Shown here: positions 48,790 through 56,889 of the stretch, piece by piece | Position numbering within the stretch: position 1 is the first letter of the stretch | Layout of the letters: each line of letters starts with the position of its first letter | DNA from: Polaromonas sp. UBA4122 | GTDB taxonomy: Bacteria > Pseudomonadota > Gammaproteobacteria > Burkholderiales > Burkholderiaceae_C | Assembly: GCA_002381615.1 (NCBI GenBank) | Contig: DFWY01000157.1 | Location: 1-56,889, forward strand | DNA: 56,889 nt | Reading direction: 5' to 3' | Notes under the pieces: model-generated | Database searches by the model: none | The model's input: only the letters and a program-made list of their open reading frames with translations | What the model was told of the DNA's origin: nothing | Program-made: the position numbers and the translations under genes

Positions 48790-48850
48790 TCTGTTTTTTA
48801 TAGCAACTTATGCGTGTCGTTCATGCGTTACAGGCCTGAAAAGCTTAAAT
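48790..48850 (+). repeat. AGCTAT-type repeat right of the RM remnant
   Basis: TGTTTTTTATAGCAACTTAT, GCGTGTCGTTCATGCGTTAC, AGGCCTGAAAAGCTTAAA. It follows the right REP-like copy in the same order as on the left. Confidence 0.5.
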
Positions 48851-48932
48851 TTCAGATCCAGAACCCGCCTCCCAAGCACGATCAGGGGCATGGCATCCCC
48901 GAATCGTGAAATTAGTGTCATTTTGACTCGGG

Positions 48933-48972
48933 CATAGTTCTTTGGAACTATGACGGCCGGATCACCATAGTT
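48933..48972. promoter_or_regulatory. CATAGTTC operator-like repeats upstream of narK1
   Basis: CATAGTTC (48933-48940), its inverse GAACTATG (48945-48952) and a further CATAGTTC (48965-48972) lie about 90-130 bases before the narK1 start. The pattern does not match the NarL heptamer or FNR site, and the binding protein is unknown. Confidence 0.45.
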
Positions 48973-49061
48973 CCTTTTGACGTTCTTTCACGTTCCAAAG
49001 GGGGATAGTCAAAGCCCCGAGAAAACCCGACAGTCATGCCATGTCTCCTGGAGAAAAAAAC

Positions 49062-50324
49062 ATGACCTCTGAACTGAGCAATTCAAGAAAGGCCTGGTCG
49101 GTGCTGATTGTCAGCACGCTGGCGTTCACGGTCTGCTTCATGGTCTGGATGATGTTCGGCGTCATCGGCATCCCGATCAAGAAGATGCTCAACCTCAACG
49201 CCACGCAGTTCGGCGTGCTGACGGCCATGCCGGTGCTGACGGGTTCCCTGATCCGCGTCCCGCTGGGCATCTGGACCGACAAGTACGGCGGGCGCATCGT
49301 CATGGCCGTCTTGATGGCCATCACGGTGCCGGCGATCTGGCTCATGAGCTACGCCACCGCGTATTGGCATTTCATCGTGATCGGCCTGTTTGTCGGTCTG
49401 GCCGGCGGTTCGTTTTCGGTGGGAACGCCCTACGTGGCCCGCTGGTTTCCCAAGAAGCGCCAAGGCATGGCCATGGGTGTGTTCGGTGCCGGAAATTCGG
49501 GCGCGGCGGTGAATAAATTCGTGGCGCCGGTACTGCTGGTGGCCTTCGGATGGGCCATGGTGCCGCGGGTGTATGCGGCCATCATGCTCGGCGCGCTGGT
49601 GCTGTTCTGGTTGTTTAGCCACAGCGATCCGACGCACCTGGTGCCCAGCAACGTCAAGTTCAGTGACCAGCTCAAGGCCTTGAAAGACCCCAAGGTACTC
49701 AAGTACTGCCAGTACTACAGCATTGTGTTCGGCGGTTATGTGGCTCTGTCGCTGTGGATGGTTCAGTACTACGTGGGTGAGTACGGTCTGGACATTCGTC
49801 TTGCGGCGTTGCTTGCAGCCTGCTTCTCGCTGCCAGGCGGCGTGTTGCGCGCCGTCGGCGGCGTGCTTTCCGACAAGTACGGTGCACACAGCATGACCTG
49901 GTGGGTGTTGTGGGTGAGCTGGATCTGCCTGTTCCTGTTGTCGTACCCGCAGATGGACTTTTCCATCGTGACCGCCAACGGCCCGACCACTTTTCACGTC
50001 GGCCTGAACGTCTACATGTTCACTGCATTGATGGCCGTCCTGGGTGTGGCCTTTGCTTTTGGCAAAGCCAGCGTCTTCAAGTACATCAGCGACGACTATT
50101 CCCACAACATCGGCACTGTTAGCGGCATCGTCGGGCTGGCAGGCGGCATGGGCGGCTTCATGATGCCGATCATGTTCGGCGTGCTGATGGACCTCACGGG
50201 TATCCGTTCCAGCGCCTTCATGCTCATGTATGGCGTGGTCTGGGTGTCCCTGATCTGGATGTACTGGACCGAAGTGCGCCGCACTGAAGTCATGGGCAGG
50301 AACGCGGCTGACGCGCAGTCCTGA
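49062..50324 (+). CDS. narK1: Nitrate/nitrite transporter NarK1
   Basis: 420 residues, 12 membrane helices of the major facilitator family. Family marks are RVPLGIWTDKYGGR, GAGNSGAAVNKFVAP (nitrate signature) and RAVGGVLSDKYGAH. Type I NarK proteins act as nitrate-proton symporters. GGAG lies 8 bases before ATG 49062. It is followed by narK2 after 27 bases. Confidence 0.92.
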   Translation: MTSELSNSRKAWSVLIVSTLAFTVCFMVWMMFGVIGIPIKKMLNLNATQFGVLTAMPVLTGSLIRVPLGIWTDKYGGRIVMAVLMAITVPAIWLMSYATAYWHFIVIGLFVGLAGGSFSVGTPYVARWFPKKRQGMAMGVFGAGNSGAAVNKFVAPVLLVAFGWAMVPRVYAAIMLGALVLFWLFSHSDPTHLVPSNVKFSDQLKALKDPKVLKYCQYYSIVFGGYVALSLWMVQYYVGEYGLDIRLAALLAACFSLPGGVLRAVGGVLSDKYGAHSMTWWVLWVSWICLFLLSYPQMDFSIVTANGPTTFHVGLNVYMFTALMAVLGVAFAFGKASVFKYISDDYSHNIGTVSGIVGLAGGMGGFMMPIMFGVLMDLTGIRSSAFMLMYGVVWVSLIWMYWTEVRRTEVMGRNAADAQS

Positions 50325-50351
50325 GACTGAACTCTTTTCGAAAGAACTCTC

Positions 50352-51980
50352 ATGAACACAAAAAACCCTTCCAGCGTCGACATCACCGACTGGCGTCCCG
50401 AGGACGAGCAGTTCTGGGAAAGCACCGGCAAGCGCCTTGCCTACCGCAACCTCTGGATTTCCGTGCCCAGCCTGCTGTGCGGCTTTGCCATCTGGGGCAT
50501 GTGGGGCATCATCACCGTCCAGATGCTCAACCTGGGCTTTCCGTTCAGCCAGGCCGAGCTGTTCACGCTTACCGCCATTTCGGGCCTGGCCGGCGCCACC
50601 ATGCGCATTCCGGCCTCGTTCCTCATTCGCCTGGCGGGCGGCCGCAACACCATTTTCCTGACGACCGCCATGCTGCTGGCACCGGCCATAGGCACGGGCA
50701 TTGTGCTTCAGCACAAGGACTGGCCGCTGTGGACGTTCCAGTTGATGGCGTTGTGGTCGGGCGTGGGCGGCGGCAACTTCGCCAGTTCCATGTCCAATAT
50801 CACCACCTTCTTCCCCAAGCGCCTGCAGGGTACGGCGCTGGGCATCAACGCGGGTCTGGGCAACCTCGGCGTGACGACTATGCAGATTGTCATTCCGCTC
50901 GTGATGACGATGAGCCTCTTCGGCAACTTCGGCGGCGAGCCGATGACGCTGGTGAAGGACAGCGGCTGGATTTTCGGCAAGATCGCCGCTGGCACGCCCA
51001 CCTGGATCCAGAACGCCGGCCTTGCCTGGCTGCTGTCGCTGGTGCCGCTGTCCATCATCTGCTTTTTCGGCATGAACAACCTGATCACGGTGTCTCCCGC
51101 CATTGGCGGCACGATCCCCGCTTTCCTCAAGATAACCTGGCTGTACACGCTGTCTTTCGTGCCAACCTTTGCCGGGCTGTACCTCTATCTGCCCAAGCCC
51201 ACCGGCCTCGGCTTGTTGAACATGTGGGTTGCCATGCCGTTGATTGTGATCAGCATGCTGCTGCTGATGAAGCTGACGGCTTTCGGCACGATGAAGGAAG
51301 GTATTGCCAAGCAGTTCGCCATTTTTCGCAACAAGCACACCTGGGCGCTCACGCTGCTGTACATGGTCACGTTCGGCTCATTCATCGGCTTTTCGATGGC
51401 GTTGCCGCTGGCGATCACGGTGATCTTCGGTGTCAGCCATGTGCCTGATGCCGCGGGTGTCATGCAGCACACGCTGAAGAACCCGAATGCACCGTCGGCC
51501 CTGACCTATGCCTGGATAGGCCCGTTCGTCGGCGCGCTGATCCGGCCCGTGGGCGGCTGGATATCGGACAAGGTCGGCGGCTCCATCGTGACGCAGATAA
51601 TTTCCGCCGTCATGGTTGTGGCCTCCGCAGCCGTGGGCTACGTCATGCTGCTGGCCTACAAGTCGGCCACACCCGAGCAGTACTTTCTGATGTTCATGCT
51701 GCTGTTTGTGCTGCTGTTCGCCGCCAGCGGCATTGGCAACGGATCGACTTTCCGCACCATCGGCGTCATTTTCGACCGCCAGCAGGCCGGCCCGGTGCTG
51801 GGCTGGACCTCGGCCATTGCCGCCTACGGCGCCTTCATCGCACCGGTGGTGATTGGTGCGCAGATCAAGGCTGGAACGCCTGAGATCGCGATGTATGGCT
51901 TTGCCATTTTCTATGCCTTGTGCCTGGTGCTGAACTGGTGGTTCTACCTGCGCCGTGGTGCCGAGATCAAAAATCCTTGA
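50352..51980 (+). CDS. narK2: Nitrate/nitrite antiporter NarK2
   Basis: 542 residues. An MFS protein with a longer N-terminus (DWRPEDEQFWESTGKRLAYR) and central loop than NarK1. Nitrate motifs are GINAGLGNLGVTTMQ and GNGSTFRTIGVIF. Type II forms exchange nitrate for nitrite. It follows narK1 and precedes narG by 42 bases. Confidence 0.92.
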   Translation: MNTKNPSSVDITDWRPEDEQFWESTGKRLAYRNLWISVPSLLCGFAIWGMWGIITVQMLNLGFPFSQAELFTLTAISGLAGATMRIPASFLIRLAGGRNTIFLTTAMLLAPAIGTGIVLQHKDWPLWTFQLMALWSGVGGGNFASSMSNITTFFPKRLQGTALGINAGLGNLGVTTMQIVIPLVMTMSLFGNFGGEPMTLVKDSGWIFGKIAAGTPTWIQNAGLAWLLSLVPLSIICFFGMNNLITVSPAIGGTIPAFLKITWLYTLSFVPTFAGLYLYLPKPTGLGLLNMWVAMPLIVISMLLLMKLTAFGTMKEGIAKQFAIFRNKHTWALTLLYMVTFGSFIGFSMALPLAITVIFGVSHVPDAAGVMQHTLKNPNAPSALTYAWIGPFVGALIRPVGGWISDKVGGSIVTQIISAVMVVASAAVGYVMLLAYKSATPEQYFLMFMLLFVLLFAASGIGNGSTFRTIGVIFDRQQAGPVLGWTSAIAAYGAFIAPVVIGAQIKAGTPEIAMYGFAIFYALCLVLNWWFYLRRGAEIKNP

Positions 51981-52022
51981 CGCGCTGTTCAACTCGCTTT
52001 TACCGTATTACCGGAGAATCAA

Positions 52023-55000
52023 ATGAGTCATTTTCTCGATCGACTAAGCCACTTTTCCAGCCCGAGGGAATCGTTTTCTGGCGATCACGGCGTCACCACG
52101 GCTGAAGACCGCACCTGGGAAGATGCCTACCGCAACCGCTGGGCCCACGACAAGATCGTGCGCAGTACGCACGGTGTGAACTGCACCGGTTCATGCTCGT
52201 GGAAGATTTATGTCAAGGGCGGAATCGTGACCTGGGAGACTCAGCAGACCGATTACCCGCGGACGCGCTGGGACATGCCCAACCACGAGCCACGCGGCTG
52301 CGCGCGTGGCGCGAGCTACAGCTGGTATCTGTACAGCGCTAACCGCGTCAAGTACCCGATGATCCGTGCGCGCCTGCTCAAGCACTGGCGTGAAGCGCGC
52401 CTGACGCTGGCACCGGTCGAAGCTTGGGCCGCCGTGGTTCAGGACGACGCCAAGCGGCGCGACTACCAGAGCGTGCGCGGCCTGGGCGGCTTCGTGCGCT
52501 CGACCTGGGACGAGGTCAACGAGATCATCGCTGCGTCCAATGTGTACACCATCAAACAGCACGGTGCCGACCGCATCATCGGCTTCTCGCCGATTCCGGC
52601 GATGTCGATGGTCAGTTACGCCTCTGGTTCACGCTACCTGTCGCTGATTGGCGGCGTGTGCATGAGCTTTTACGACTGGTATTGCGACCTGCCTCCGGCT
52701 AGCCCGCAGGTCTGGGGCGAGCAGACCGATGTGCCCGAGTCGGCCGACTGGTACAACTCGAGTTTCATCATCGCCTGGGGCTCGAACGTGCCGCAGACGC
52801 GCACGCCTGACGCGCATTTCTTCACCGAGGTGCGTTACAAGGGCACCAAGACCGTGGCCATCACGCCCGACTATTCCGAGGTGGCCAAGCTTTCCGACCT
52901 GTGGCTGCATCCGAAGCAGGGCACCGATGCCGCGGTGGCCATGGCGATGGGCCATGTGATCTTGAAGGACTTTTATTTCGGCGGCAACGGCCGGCCGCGC
53001 TCAGCCTATTTTGACGACTACGCGCGTCGCTACACCGACCTGCCGATGCTGGTGATGCTGAAAGAGCACCAGCTGGAAAACGGCGAAACCATCATGGTGC
53101 CGGACCGCTACGTGCGGGCGTCCGACTTCAACGGCAAACTCGGCCAGGCCAACAATCCGGAGTGGAAAACCGTCGCATTCGATGCGCTCGGCAAGGTCGT
53201 GCTGCCGCACGGCGCGATCGGTTTTCGCTGGGGTCCGGACGGCCGCGCCGACGCCGGGCAGTGGAACCTGGAGGCAAAAGAAGCACGCCACGGTGACGAG
53301 GTGACGCTCAAGCTGTCGGTGCTCGAAGGCGACGATCCGAGCCAGGACAGCGCCAAGGTGGGTTTTCCGTATTTCGGCGGCATCCATCACGAGCATTTTC
53401 CGAACAACGAGCAAGGCGATGTGCTGGTGCGCACGGTGCCGGTGCAGCGCATTTCGCTGGGCAAGGCCGGCGAGGAACGCACGGCCCTGGTGGCCACGGT
53501 GTTCGACCTGCAGGCCGCGCAATACGGCATTCCACGCGGCTTGGCCGGTGAACTGGCGGCGGCCGATTTCGACGACAACACACCCTACACGCCGGCTTGG
53601 CAGGAGCAGATCACCGGCGTGCCGCGCGACCAGGTGATCACCGTCGCGCGCCAATTCGCCGAAAACGCCGAGAAAACCGAGGGCCGTTCGATGGTCATCA
53701 TCGGCGCCGGCATGAACCACTGGTACCACAGTGACATGAACTACCGCAGCGTCATCAACATGCTGATGATGTGCGGATGCATCGGCAAGAGTGGCGGTGG
53801 CTGGGCGCACTATGTGGGCCAGGAAAAGCTGCGGCCGCAGACCGGCTGGACGCCGCTGGCCTTCGCGCTCGACTGGATCCGCCCACCGCGCCAGATGAAC
53901 TCGACCAGCTTCTTTTACGCGCACACGAATCAGTGGCGCTACGAGAAGCTCGGTGTTGACGAAGTGCTCTCGCCACTTGCGGACAAAAAGCTCTACGGCG
54001 GCAGCATGATCGACTACAACGTGCGCGCCGAGCGTATGGGCTGGCTGCCGAGCGCACCGCAGCTGCAGACCAATCCGATGCAGGTGGTGAAGGACGCGCA
54101 GGCCCAGGGCCTGGATGCGAAAGACTATGTGGTCAAGTCGCTCAAGGACGGCTCGCTCAAGCTGAGCTGCGAAGACCCTGACCACCCCGATAACTGGCCG
54201 CGCAACATGTTCGTGTGGCGCTCCAATATCATCGGCTCGTCGGGCAAGGGCCATGAATACTTCCTGAAGCACCTGTTGGGGACAAGCAACGGCGTGCAGG
54301 GCAAGGACCTGGGCGCCGAAGAAGGCAAGCCCGAGGAAGTGGTCTGGCACGACAAGGCCCCCGAAGGCAAGCTGGACCTGCTGGTCACGCTCGACTTCCG
54401 CATGAGCACGACCTGCCTGTATTCCGATATCGTGTTGCCCACCGCGACCTGGTACGAAAAGAACGACCTCAACACCAGCGACATGCATCCCTTCATCCAC
54501 CCGCTGTCCACCGCCGTGGACCCGGTGTGGCAGTCAAAAAGCGATTGGGAGATCTACAAGGGCTTCGCGAAAAAATTCAGCGAGCTCTGCGACGGCCACC
54601 TCGGTGTCGAGCGCGAAATGGTGCTGACGCCGCTGATGCACGACTCACCCGGCGAGTTGGCCCAGCCCTTCGAGGTGAAGGACTGGAAGCGCGGCGAGTG
54701 CGAGTTGATTCCCGGCAAGACGGCGCCGCAAATGCAGGTGGTCGAACGCGACTATCCCAACGTCTACAAGCGTTTCACGGCGGTCGGTCCGCTGCTGAAT
54801 AAAATCGGCAATGGCGGCAAGGGCATTTCGTGGAACACCGAGACTGAAGTGCGGCAGCTCGGCGAGTTGAACGGCCTTGTCACCGAGCCGGGCGTGACCC
54901 TGGGCATGCCCCGGATCGACAGCGACATTGATGCCTGCGAGATGGTGCTGCAGCTCGCGCCCGAAACCAACGGCCATGTAGCGGTAAAAGCCTGGAACGC

Positions 55001-55841
55001 GCTCTCAAAGCAGACGGGGCGCGAGCACGCGCATCTGGCGGTCCACCGCGAAGACGAGAAGATCCGTTTCCGCGACATCCAGGCGCAGCCGCGCAAGATC
55101 ATCAGCTCGCCAACCTGGAGCGGCATAGAGTCCGAGACCGTCTCGTACAACGCCGGCTACACCAACGTGCATGAATACATTCCTTGGCGCACCCTGACCG
55201 GGCGTCAGCAGTTCTACCAGGATCACCCGTGGATGCTGGCCTTCGGCGAGGGCCTGGCCAGCTACCGGCCGCCGGTGAACCTGAAGGCGACGGCAGGCGT
55301 GCACGGCATCCGTTCCAACGGCAACTCCGAGATCCTGCTGAACTTCATCACACCGCACCAGAAGTGGGGCATTCACTCGACCTATACCGACAACCTGCTG
55401 ATGCTCACCCTGAGCCGCGGCGGTCCGATCGTCTGGCTCAGCGAAGACGATGCCAAGCTGATCGGCGTGGAAGACAACGACTGGATCGAGCTGTACAACG
55501 TCAACGGCGCGATTGCCGCGCGTGCGGTCGTCAGCCAGCGCGTCAAGCCCGGCATGGTGATGATGTACCACGCGCAGGAAAAGATCGTCAACACGCCGGG
55601 CTCGGAGATCACCGGCCAGCGCGGTGGCATTCACAACTCGGTAACCCGCATCGTGCTCAAGCCCACCCACATGATTGGCGGCTACGCGCAGCTGTCCTAC
55701 GGTTTCAACTATTACGGAACCATAGGCACCAACCGCGACGAATTCGTCGTGGTGCGCAAGATGGACAAGGTTGACTGGCTGGACACGCCAAGCGATGACG
55801 AGTACGCCCACGCGGTGCAACAACTGGGAGAAGCAGCATGA
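52023..55841 (+). CDS. narG: Respiratory nitrate reductase alpha subunit
   Basis: 1272 residues, a normal NarG length. It binds the Mo-bis-MGD and one [4Fe-4S] cluster (FS0), with ligands in HGVNCTGSC and the later Cys in EPRGCARGASY. The Mo ligand Asp222 is in WYCDLPPASP. It reduces nitrate to nitrite on the cytoplasmic side of the membrane. Ribosome site GGAGA precedes the ATG. narH starts in an ATGA overlap. Confidence 0.97.
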   Translation: MSHFLDRLSHFSSPRESFSGDHGVTTAEDRTWEDAYRNRWAHDKIVRSTHGVNCTGSCSWKIYVKGGIVTWETQQTDYPRTRWDMPNHEPRGCARGASYSWYLYSANRVKYPMIRARLLKHWREARLTLAPVEAWAAVVQDDAKRRDYQSVRGLGGFVRSTWDEVNEIIAASNVYTIKQHGADRIIGFSPIPAMSMVSYASGSRYLSLIGGVCMSFYDWYCDLPPASPQVWGEQTDVPESADWYNSSFIIAWGSNVPQTRTPDAHFFTEVRYKGTKTVAITPDYSEVAKLSDLWLHPKQGTDAAVAMAMGHVILKDFYFGGNGRPRSAYFDDYARRYTDLPMLVMLKEHQLENGETIMVPDRYVRASDFNGKLGQANNPEWKTVAFDALGKVVLPHGAIGFRWGPDGRADAGQWNLEAKEARHGDEVTLKLSVLEGDDPSQDSAKVGFPYFGGIHHEHFPNNEQGDVLVRTVPVQRISLGKAGEERTALVATVFDLQAAQYGIPRGLAGELAAADFDDNTPYTPAWQEQITGVPRDQVITVARQFAENAEKTEGRSMVIIGAGMNHWYHSDMNYRSVINMLMMCGCIGKSGGGWAHYVGQEKLRPQTGWTPLAFALDWIRPPRQMNSTSFFYAHTNQWRYEKLGVDEVLSPLADKKLYGGSMIDYNVRAERMGWLPSAPQLQTNPMQVVKDAQAQGLDAKDYVVKSLKDGSLKLSCEDPDHPDNWPRNMFVWRSNIIGSSGKGHEYFLKHLLGTSNGVQGKDLGAEEGKPEEVVWHDKAPEGKLDLLVTLDFRMSTTCLYSDIVLPTATWYEKNDLNTSDMHPFIHPLSTAVDPVWQSKSDWEIYKGFAKKFSELCDGHLGVEREMVLTPLMHDSPGELAQPFEVKDWKRGECELIPGKTAPQMQVVERDYPNVYKRFTAVGPLLNKIGNGGKGISWNTETEVRQLGELNGLVTEPGVTLGMPRIDSDIDACEMVLQLAPETNGHVAVKAWNALSKQTGREHAHLAVHREDEKIRFRDIQAQPRKIISSPTWSGIESETVSYNAGYTNVHEYIPWRTLTGRQQFYQDHPWMLAFGEGLASYRPPVNLKATAGVHGIRSNGNSEILLNFITPHQKWGIHSTYTDNLLMLTLSRGGPIVWLSEDDAKLIGVEDNDWIELYNVNGAIAARAVVSQRVKPGMVMMYHAQEKIVNTPGSEITGQRGGIHNSVTRIVLKPTHMIGGYAQLSYGFNYYGTIGTNRDEFVVVRKMDKVDWLDTPSDDEYAHAVQQLGEAA

Positions 55842-56889
55842 AGGTACGCGCGCAAATCGGCATGGTGCTGAACCTGGACAAGTGCATCGGTTGCCACACC
55901 TGTTCAGTCACCTGCAAGAACGTCTGGACCAGCCGTCCGGGCATGGAATACGCCTGGTTCAACAACGTCGAGACCAAGCCCGGGATTGGTTACCCCAAGG
56001 AGTGGGAAAACCAGGACAAGTGGAACGGCGGCTGGGTTCGCAAGAGCGACGGCTCCATCGAGCCGCGCCAGGGCGGCAAGTGGAAGCTGCTGATGCGCCT
56101 GTTCGCCAATCCGAACATGCCGCAGATCGACGACTATTACGAGCCCTTCACCTTCGACTATGACCATTTGCAGTCAGCGCCCGAGATGAAGGCCACGCCG
56201 ACGGCGCGTCCGCGCAGTCTGATCACCGGCAAGCGCATGGAAAAGATCGAATGGGGCCCGAACTGGGAAGAAATCCTCGGCGGCGAGTTCTCCAAGCGCA
56301 GCAAGGACGCCAACCTGGCGAACTTCGAGCAGGTCCAGAAGGACATGGTCGGCCAGTTTGAAAACACCTTCATGATGTATTTGCCGCGCCTGTGCGAGCA
56401 CTGCCTCAACCCGGCCTGCGTGGCCTCGTGCCCCTCTGGCTCGATCTACAAGCGCGAGGAAGACGGCATCGTGCTGATCGATCAGGACAAGTGTCGCGGC
56501 TGGCGCATGTGTGTTTCCGGTTGCCCGTACAAAAAGATTTACTACAACTGGAAGAGCGGCAAGGCCGAGAAGTGCACCTTTTGCTACCCGCGCATCGAGG
56601 CTGGCCAGCCCACCGTGTGCAGCGAAACCTGCGTCGGGCGCATCCGTTACCTCGGCGTGGTGCTGTATGACGCCGACCGTATCCAGGAAGCGGCCAGCGT
56701 GGAAGACGACAAGGACCTGTACCAGGCCCAGCTCGACATTTTCCTGAACCCGCACGATCCGAAGGTGATCGAGCAGGCTAGAGCTGACGGCATTCCGGAG
56801 GCTTGGCTCGAAGGCGCACGCCGCAGCCCGGTCTACAAGATGGCCGTGGAATGGAAAGTGGCATTGCCGCTCCACCCGGAGTACCGCAC
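55838..56889 (+). CDS. narH: Respiratory nitrate reductase beta subunit (3' end missing)
   Basis: 350 residues seen; the gene continues beyond the window (E. coli NarH has 512). Four Cys groups bind the iron-sulfur clusters: CIGCHTCSVTC, CEHCLNPACVASC, CRGWRMCVSGC and CTFCYPR/CSETC. The Trp in CRGW where a Cys would be normal marks the [3Fe-4S] cluster of NarH. It overlaps narG by 4 bases; narJ and narI should follow outside. Confidence 0.96.
   Translation, partial: MKVRAQIGMVLNLDKCIGCHTCSVTCKNVWTSRPGMEYAWFNNVETKPGIGYPKEWENQDKWNGGWVRKSDGSIEPRQGGKWKLLMRLFANPNMPQIDDYYEPFTFDYDHLQSAPEMKATPTARPRSLITGKRMEKIEWGPNWEEILGGEFSKRSKDANLANFEQVQKDMVGQFENTFMMYLPRLCEHCLNPACVASCPSGSIYKREEDGIVLIDQDKCRGWRMCVSGCPYKKIYYNWKSGKAEKCTFCYPRIEAGQPTVCSETCVGRIRYLGVVLYDADRIQEAASVEDDKDLYQAQLDIFLNPHDPKVIEQARADGIPEAWLEGARRSPVYKMAVEWKVALPLHPEYR

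Larger units (their letters stand above)
48254..49061. other. Intergenic region narL-narK1 with decayed sequence
   Basis: About 800 bases without an intact gene. It holds two REP-like palindromes, two AGCTAT repeats, a decayed restriction-modification fragment and the operator-like CATAGTTC repeats before narK1. Confidence 0.6.

Noticed and set aside
48896-49040. FNR box before narK1
   Set aside because: TTGAC half-sites occur, but none has a partner at the right 4-base spacing.
49083-51338. 751-codon open frame on the minus strand opposite narK1 and narK2
   Set aside because: It is the antisense shadow of two intact transporter genes in GC-rich DNA. Its composition is rich in His, Gln, Arg and Gly with no domain, and the plus-strand genes are clearly real.
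53001-54500. 499-codon open frame on the minus strand within narG
   Set aside because: Antisense shadow of narG; no recognisable motif or ribosome site.
1-56889. tRNA, rRNA, tmRNA, prophage, integrase or attachment sites
   Set aside because: None was recognised by reading the sequence; a covariance model scan would be needed to exclude small RNA genes.

Overview
The window looks like one end of a contig from a betaproteobacterium of the family Comamonadaceae (Polaromonas/Rhodoferax-like). This rests on the gene order hpf-ptsN-hprK, fur/bamE, dapB, exbBD, leuS-lptE, on the high-GC codon use, and on two families of short dispersed repeats of a kind I associate with that family; no phylogeny could be run. 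The first 13 bases match the end of the Nextera/Tn5 mosaic-end adapter, so the true left edge of the genome sequence is about base 14.

Layout. 78-5101: corA, a cation diffusion facilitator and a P-type cation ATPase. 5146-9824: trxC, the RNA helicase rhlE, and small unknown genes mixed with repeats, a MITE-like element and a possible toxin-antitoxin pair. 10445-12681: type IV pilin gene behind a sigma-54 promoter, followed by a pilin O-oligosaccharyltransferase. 12785-15796: two nearly identical 565-bp direct repeats, each carrying a small NrfJ-like gene, enclosing two toxin-antitoxin modules (higBA and parDE-like). 15791-26134: housekeeping block ilvA, hpf, ptsN, hprK, fur, bamE, dapB, exbB, exbD, leuS, lptE. 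26182-30196: qseBC two-component system with a cytochrome operon (SHP, diheme cytochrome c, cytochrome b). 30708-41692: the cbb3 oxidase cluster (ccoI, ccoS, ccoN, ccoO, ccoQ, ccoP, ccoG, fixH-like) with fnr/anr, hemN and a UreH/SafE-like membrane protein. 41813-44443: arginase, ornithine cyclodeaminase and an Lrp-type regulator. 44493-56889: holA, then narX, narL, narK1, narK2, narG and the start of narH, cut by the window end.

The right half encodes a switch between microaerobic respiration (cbb3 oxidase), nitrate respiration (NarXL, NarK1K2, NarGH) and anaerobic haem synthesis (HemN). FNR/Anr-type boxes stand before ccoN and between fnr and hemN. A PmrA/QseB-type box stands before the SHP-DHC-cytochrome b-qseBC operon.

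The most unusual points are the direct-repeat-flanked toxin-antitoxin islet, two repeat families that have entered the reading frames of exbB (twice, in tandem) and leuS without breaking them, the separation of holA from leuS-lptE by 18 kb of mostly respiratory genes, and a 238-bp element with perfect 19-bp inverted ends. I did not find a clearly new defence or biosynthetic system.
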